Source: Channa striata (Eukaryota > Chordata > Actinopteri > Anabantiformes > Channidae). From it: DNA of 64,000 nucleotides. A program made the position numbers and the translations under genes. The notes under the pieces are model-generated. The model saw only the letters and a program-made list of their open reading frames with translations, was not told where the DNA came from and ran no database searches. The stretch spans positions 32,500,780 through 32,564,779 of the forward strand of contig CM065170.1 in the NCBI GenBank assembly GCA_033026295.1. Direction: 5' to 3'. The first letter of the stretch is position 1; every line of letters begins with the position of its first letter. Of this stretch, positions 60,320 through 64,000 are shown in pieces.

Positions 60320-61340
60320 CCGAGGTGGCTTTTCCCCGATAATGCGATGCATCACGAGGCCATCCTCGCTGCTCTGAGTGAGTGAGAGGGAAATGATTTG
60401 ATGTTAAATATAATGAAATTCTCAGATGTTTGCTCGGAGATTACGTTTTAAGGAAGTTTCTTTGTTCCAATTGGCTTCTAATCTGCCTGTAATTCACGCA
60501 TGTGAAACCAAATCCCTTCTAACTCTCTGCAGCACTTGTGTTTATTTCTCCTCCTGCCACTTCCAGTTACTTTTAATGTAATATTCACTTGTAATGGAGC
60601 TGATCTAGAAGCTTATTCTCGTGTTTCTTTCAGGGTATGTGGACAGAGAGTGTCAGCTAAACGCCTCGAATGTAAATGAAAAATGAAACAATTTTGCTCC
60701 CTTTTCACCCCTCGTCTCTTTGATCCCCTTCGCAACTTTGGAGACGAGCAACTTTGATCTTGACCCATTTCCTGCTAACAGCTTCTTTTGTGAGCGCTCG
60801 GCTGCAGCAGCGAGACGTGTCACCGTGCAGACATTTACAGCCATTTCAGAAATGCACTGGACAATGCGATGTGCGCTGCGTGACCGCAGAAGCCACGGAC
60901 TGCCCAATTATTTTGGCCTCGCTTGCAGTTTCACCTAGAGTAAACAAGACACTGATGCCCGTCTCGGCATTAGAGCGATGTTCCTCTAATGCCTCCTTTG
61001 TCAAACCTCAAATGTATCCGCTTTAATTGACAGGATAAGAGGTGATTTCTCTGATAGCGCCACTTTCTTGTCGGCTGTTGGCATCGAGCCCTGCACATGT
61101 TGAGGCTCGTCGGGCAGCAGTCGGGCATTTTTCTCATTCCCGGCACACTTTGGCTGGTTAGGAATCCACTCACGTCACTGCATGGGGCACAGCACCTGTG
61201 ACCTGCAGCGTGTCACCCCTTGAAGACATCTTTTATTTTTCACATTCGTCTCTCAGCCGATGAAGTGGGAATTATGGCCTATTTCTTTTGAGAATAACCT
61301 CTTTATTTGCAATTAATCCACACTCCTCTGAGCTCTGCCT
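60320..61340. promoter_or_regulatory. Weak candidate conserved non-coding element
   Basis: The clearest part is 60385-60620 (GATGTTAAATATAATGAAATT, CCTGTAATTCACGC, TTTTAATGTAATATTCAC), a non-repetitive AT-rich block without open frames. 60690-61170 has overlapping frames of 67-90 codons with nothing recognisable. Its regulatory nature is only suspected. Confidence 0.3.
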
Positions 61341-61394
61341 TCAATTTAGTCGAAGAAGACATAGAAGGCTAGAGTTACTTAACCTCCGGGCCTT

Positions 61395-61464
61395 AAAAAA
61401 AAAAAAGCCACACACACTCGAGCTCAACCTAGATTTCTCTCTCTCTCTCTCGCTCTCTCTCTCT
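61395..61464 (+). repeat. Poly-A (12) and (CT)n pair
   Basis: Twelve A at 61395-61406 are followed by a CT-dinucleotide array at 61437-61464 with one CG interruption. Confidence 0.93.
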
Positions 61465-62100
61465 TTTTTGCACTTACACAGACAGCAATTTTCCAAGTTT
61501 GATGTAATAAAATGGCACAATTAAGCTGTTGATGTCTTTTCTAATAAGTGTTGACGTTTGGATTTTTAAGCACTAATACGTGAGCTCATATGCGCCATTT
61601 TACATCCGATCACACACTTAAAACATTAGGTGCCGCGTGTGACTGCACCTTGTTAATGCAAGAACAATCTTTTTTCATTTAAACTCGCAGAAACATCCGT
61701 CGCTTTGATGTGTTGTGTCACACCTTTACACACAGCTCAGTGCGGTTTAATGGTATATAATCATCAGACTCGATTGATCCCCAGTGTGAAATTCACTGGC
61801 CACCAAAGTAATTGGAATTAAAATTAAGAAATCCACAATATAAATTCATATTAATAGCATATGTTACCAGCTGCAACTTTCATAATATAATCTAATAATA
61901 ACATATTTGTGGATGTGAAATAAACTATTGTGCAGGAAAAGTCGCTTTACATTGTAGTATGTTAAGCATTTTTGAGACAATATTTCTACACTTAAGATTT
62001 TGAGTGCGGATGATTTGATTTGTATTTCTTTGCGTTGGCATTGGTACCACTCTCCTAATAAATGTGCTGACAGAAAAAGGCTAAATAAAATCCTAACCCT
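61465..62100. other. Plain AT-rich stretch
   Basis: I recognise no gene or element. The stretch is AT-rich, with several TATAAT-like and AATTAAAATTAAG strings near 61810-61830. Confidence 0.55.
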
Positions 62101-62135
62101 CCCCCCCCCCCCAAAAAAAAAAAAAAAAAAAAAAA
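62101..62135 (+). repeat. (C)12 (A)23 compound homopolymer
   Basis: Twelve C are followed directly by twenty-three A. This is an unusual abutting pair of homopolymers. No retroposon body is visible on either side. Base count may be unreliable. Confidence 0.93.
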
Positions 62136-62206
62136 TGCAGGGCCAATAAGATAATGTGACACAAAATAAGATGGTAGATTTAAGTGATGGAGAAAATTGA
62201 CAAGTG

Positions 62207-62232
62207 ACACACACACACACACACACACACAC
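62207..62232 (+). repeat. (AC)13 microsatellite
   Basis: Thirteen perfect AC units, 71 bases downstream of the C12A23 tract. Confidence 0.97.
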
Positions 62233-62695
62233 GCTTTTGTGTTGCTGTAGATTGTTTCTTATTCAGTTAAACACTTGTGTCTAAACGCCCGTGTTAATGA
62301 TATTACCAGGCATCACACAGCTGCCTAATACACTATACAGCACTAATTGATCCTACATACTGGAGATTATCCAATCAGGAGACAGCAGACGTGTTAGGTC
62401 AACGGATGCACAAAAAAAGCAAGCGGTGAGGTCGAAAATGTGAATCTCACAGAAATGTGAACATTTCTTTATTTATTATAAATAGATGAAGTCGCCTTAG
62501 AATCTATTAAACAGCCCATAACTGATGTGCGTTTGGTGAAACCCTGATTTAAAAAAAAAAAGAAACTGGCTTTTATGTTTCTTACCTGTTATCATCATAT
62601 TAAAGTTACCATGTATGTGTTAATTAAACATGACTAATCCACTAATAGTGGTTTAAAGTGGCAGGTGTTACTCTCAGTCCTGTGTGATGTGATCA
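62233..62695. other. Plain non-coding stretch
   Basis: There is an A11 run near 62551 and otherwise unremarkable sequence. Confidence 0.6.
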
Positions 62696-62719
62696 GTGTG
62701 TGTGTGTGTGTGTGTGTGT
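62696..62719 (+). repeat. (GT)12 microsatellite
   Basis: Twelve perfect GT units. Confidence 0.97.
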
Positions 62720-62844
62720 TGGTGCATTGGAAGAACGCCTCCCCCTGGAGATATTCAAATTCCTGTGAGAGTGCAGTAGACTGATGGGTGGTGATGACAG
62801 TTTAAACAATCAGGGCAGTTCTCCAAATTGATTAACATCAGTCT

Positions 62845-62848
<4 letters not shown>

Positions 62849-62884
<36 letters not shown>
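62849..62884 (+). repeat. (TG)18 microsatellite
   Basis: Eighteen perfect TG units followed by TTTTGTGTGTGGG. The minus-strand 63-codon frame here is a His-Thr artefact. Confidence 0.98.
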
Positions 62885-62888
<4 letters not shown>

Positions 62889-63319
62889 GTGTGTGGGTGC
62901 TGGGGGTGGAGTAATATAAACAGCTACTGAAGTAATAAACCACCAATTGTACTTCAGTGCAGCGATAATTACAATAACCTATAAATTAAATTTAATTGAC
63001 TTGGTGTTGCTTAAAAAACTGCGGCTGATTGGACACAGTGTGCAGCCTCATGGAAACCTGCTGGACGGAGAAGCGGCAGTAAGTTGCACAGCTTCAGGCA
63101 AAACAAACACTCTTTTTTCCGTTCCCGAAGTAAACACACTGTTTTCATATAATCTGTGAGGGACCAGTGGTGCTGGTTTTGGCATATAATCACAAAACGA
63201 GGCAGTTTTCCTCTCGGATTTCTTGAAGGAACCTCGCTTATGCATCTCACTTTGCCACATTTTGTAAACCCCCCTCGCACCCCCTCCCTCATTTTTTCTT
63301 TTCTTTTTTCAGAGTGCCT
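62885..63319. other. Plain non-coding stretch
   Basis: I see no exon. A 112-codon minus frame (63011-63349) is unrecognised. A C/T-rich tract occupies 63268-63310. Confidence 0.55.
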
Positions 63320-63740
63320 CAGAAATTCCACTAAAATATTCAGGAGCATCCTCCAGCCGCCATATTTTCACTTTTATTGTGCACAATATAAAGAGGAGCA
63401 ATTATTTGATTTCAGAGTTATGAAAACATGTATGTTATGAGAAAACAAGCAAGTTAAGTTTTAATTGGTGCCATTTTTCACGGTGCTGGCAAGGTACTTA
63501 CAGTACCTCTTTGGCACCTTTTTTTCCTCATAAACATGCACATTCATATTCCTGAATGAAGATGAGAATTTCATTTTGCTTTATTCTGCCATAATTGGGA
63601 TGCATGGTGTGTACCTGCAAACTGGAAGACATTCTATAAACATCGCCGACTCATTTATTCGATTCTAATGCAACTTTATTGCCCTCAGTAATAGCACTCA
63701 TAATGTGGAAAAATCCTTTCAATTAATACGGTAAATTCTA
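63320..63740. promoter_or_regulatory. Candidate conserved non-coding element with nested hairpin
   Basis: This AT-rich, non-repetitive block carries GAGCAATTATTTGATTTC near 63396, a nested inverted-repeat structure at 63467-63518 (outer GGTGCC/GGCACC, inner AGGTACT/AGTACCT), GCCATAATTGGGATGCATGG near 63589, TTATTCGATTCTAATGC near 63656, and TCAATTAATACGG near 63719. No open frame extends across the right part. Its texture matches the strong blocks at 39-46 kb. Confidence 0.45.
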
Positions 63741-63764
63741 AACTTAATACAGTTTAATCTGGGT

Positions 63765-63792
63765 TGTGTGTGTGTGTTTTTTTTTTTTTTTT
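63765..63792 (+). repeat. (TG)6 (T)16
   Basis: Six TG units run into sixteen T. Confidence 0.95.
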
Positions 63793-63943
63793 ACTTTAGG
63801 AGGAATGTAAAGGTGAGAAATGCTGCTGAAGAATATCTAACCACACACACACATCATATTTCAGATAACTGTTTGATTTCTGGCAAAAGAAAAATCCTTT
63901 TCGGCTTTCAGATCATTGTGGTGCCTTTATCATTGCTGTGGTT

Positions 63944-63969
63944 CACACACACACACACACACACACACA
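63944..63969 (+). repeat. (CA)13 microsatellite
   Basis: Thirteen perfect CA units near the right edge of the window. Confidence 0.97.
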
Positions 63970-64000
63970 GTTTAACTTGTTTTTCTTTCTCCCAAAACAA

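Noticed and set aside
1..64000. CRISPR arrays, operons, insertion sequences, viral insertions
   Set aside because: I saw no regularly spaced repeats, compact gene arrays, ribosome-binding sites, transposase or viral frames. The sequence is vertebrate non-coding DNA.

Overview
The window looks like vertebrate nuclear DNA, most probably from a ray-finned (teleost) fish. Evidence for this is the density of (CA/GT)n microsatellites (up to 31 perfect units), a short Tc1/mariner-type relic at 27722-27870 whose end (TTTATTAGGTACAC) I know as a common teleost dispersed repeat, and the lack of any Alu, L1 or CR1 sequence I could recognise. There is no bacterial, phage or organellar gene organisation. 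I found no protein-coding exon, rRNA or tRNA gene that I can defend. The longest open frames (about 160-200 codons) either run through simple repeats or purine/pyrimidine tracts, or encode nothing I recognise.

What fills the window is non-coding DNA of the kind seen in gene deserts or very large introns around vertebrate developmental regulators. Blocks of AT-rich sequence carry many homeodomain cores (TAATTA, TTAATTAA), POU octamers (ATGCAAAT/ATTTGCAT), E-boxes and short inverted or direct repeats. They alternate with plainer stretches that hold microsatellites. The enhancer-like blocks, judged by eye, are near 3080-3330, 4790-5060, 9590-9930, 10660-11600, 16430-16830, 19180-20720, 20760-21340, 21990-22500, 26000-27200, 30940-32090, 34880-35110, 39110-40780, 41990-42250, 43680-44760, 44800-46020, 47090-47720, 56080-56330, 56620-56800, 60320-61340 and 63320-63740. 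The strongest are 39110-40780 and 43680-46020. Conservation cannot be measured here, so these are candidates, not demonstrated elements.

Region by region: 1-8 kb is mostly plain, with a GC-rich repeated 12-mer near 3.1-3.2 kb, a T-rich dispersed-repeat candidate (5.4-5.7 kb) and a CpG-dense patch (7.74-7.92 kb). 9-12 kb holds candidate elements, a strong G-quadruplex tract and two GT microsatellites. 12.6-13.3 kb is GC-rich. 15.2 kb has a (GT)31 array. 16-22.5 kb and 26-32 kb are rich in candidate elements. 27.7 kb holds the Tc1-like relic. 39-46 kb is the densest regulatory-looking region. 48-60 kb is largely plain. 61-64 kb is dominated by microsatellites and homopolymers, with a further candidate element near 63.3-63.7 kb.

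No genes can be shown to work together here. The most economical reading is a regulatory landscape serving a neighbouring or host gene outside the window. I cannot identify that gene. The most promising unexplained items are compact inverted repeats sitting inside the enhancer-like blocks (20.3, 22.3, 39.4, 40.2, 44.0, 45.9 and 63.5 kb).
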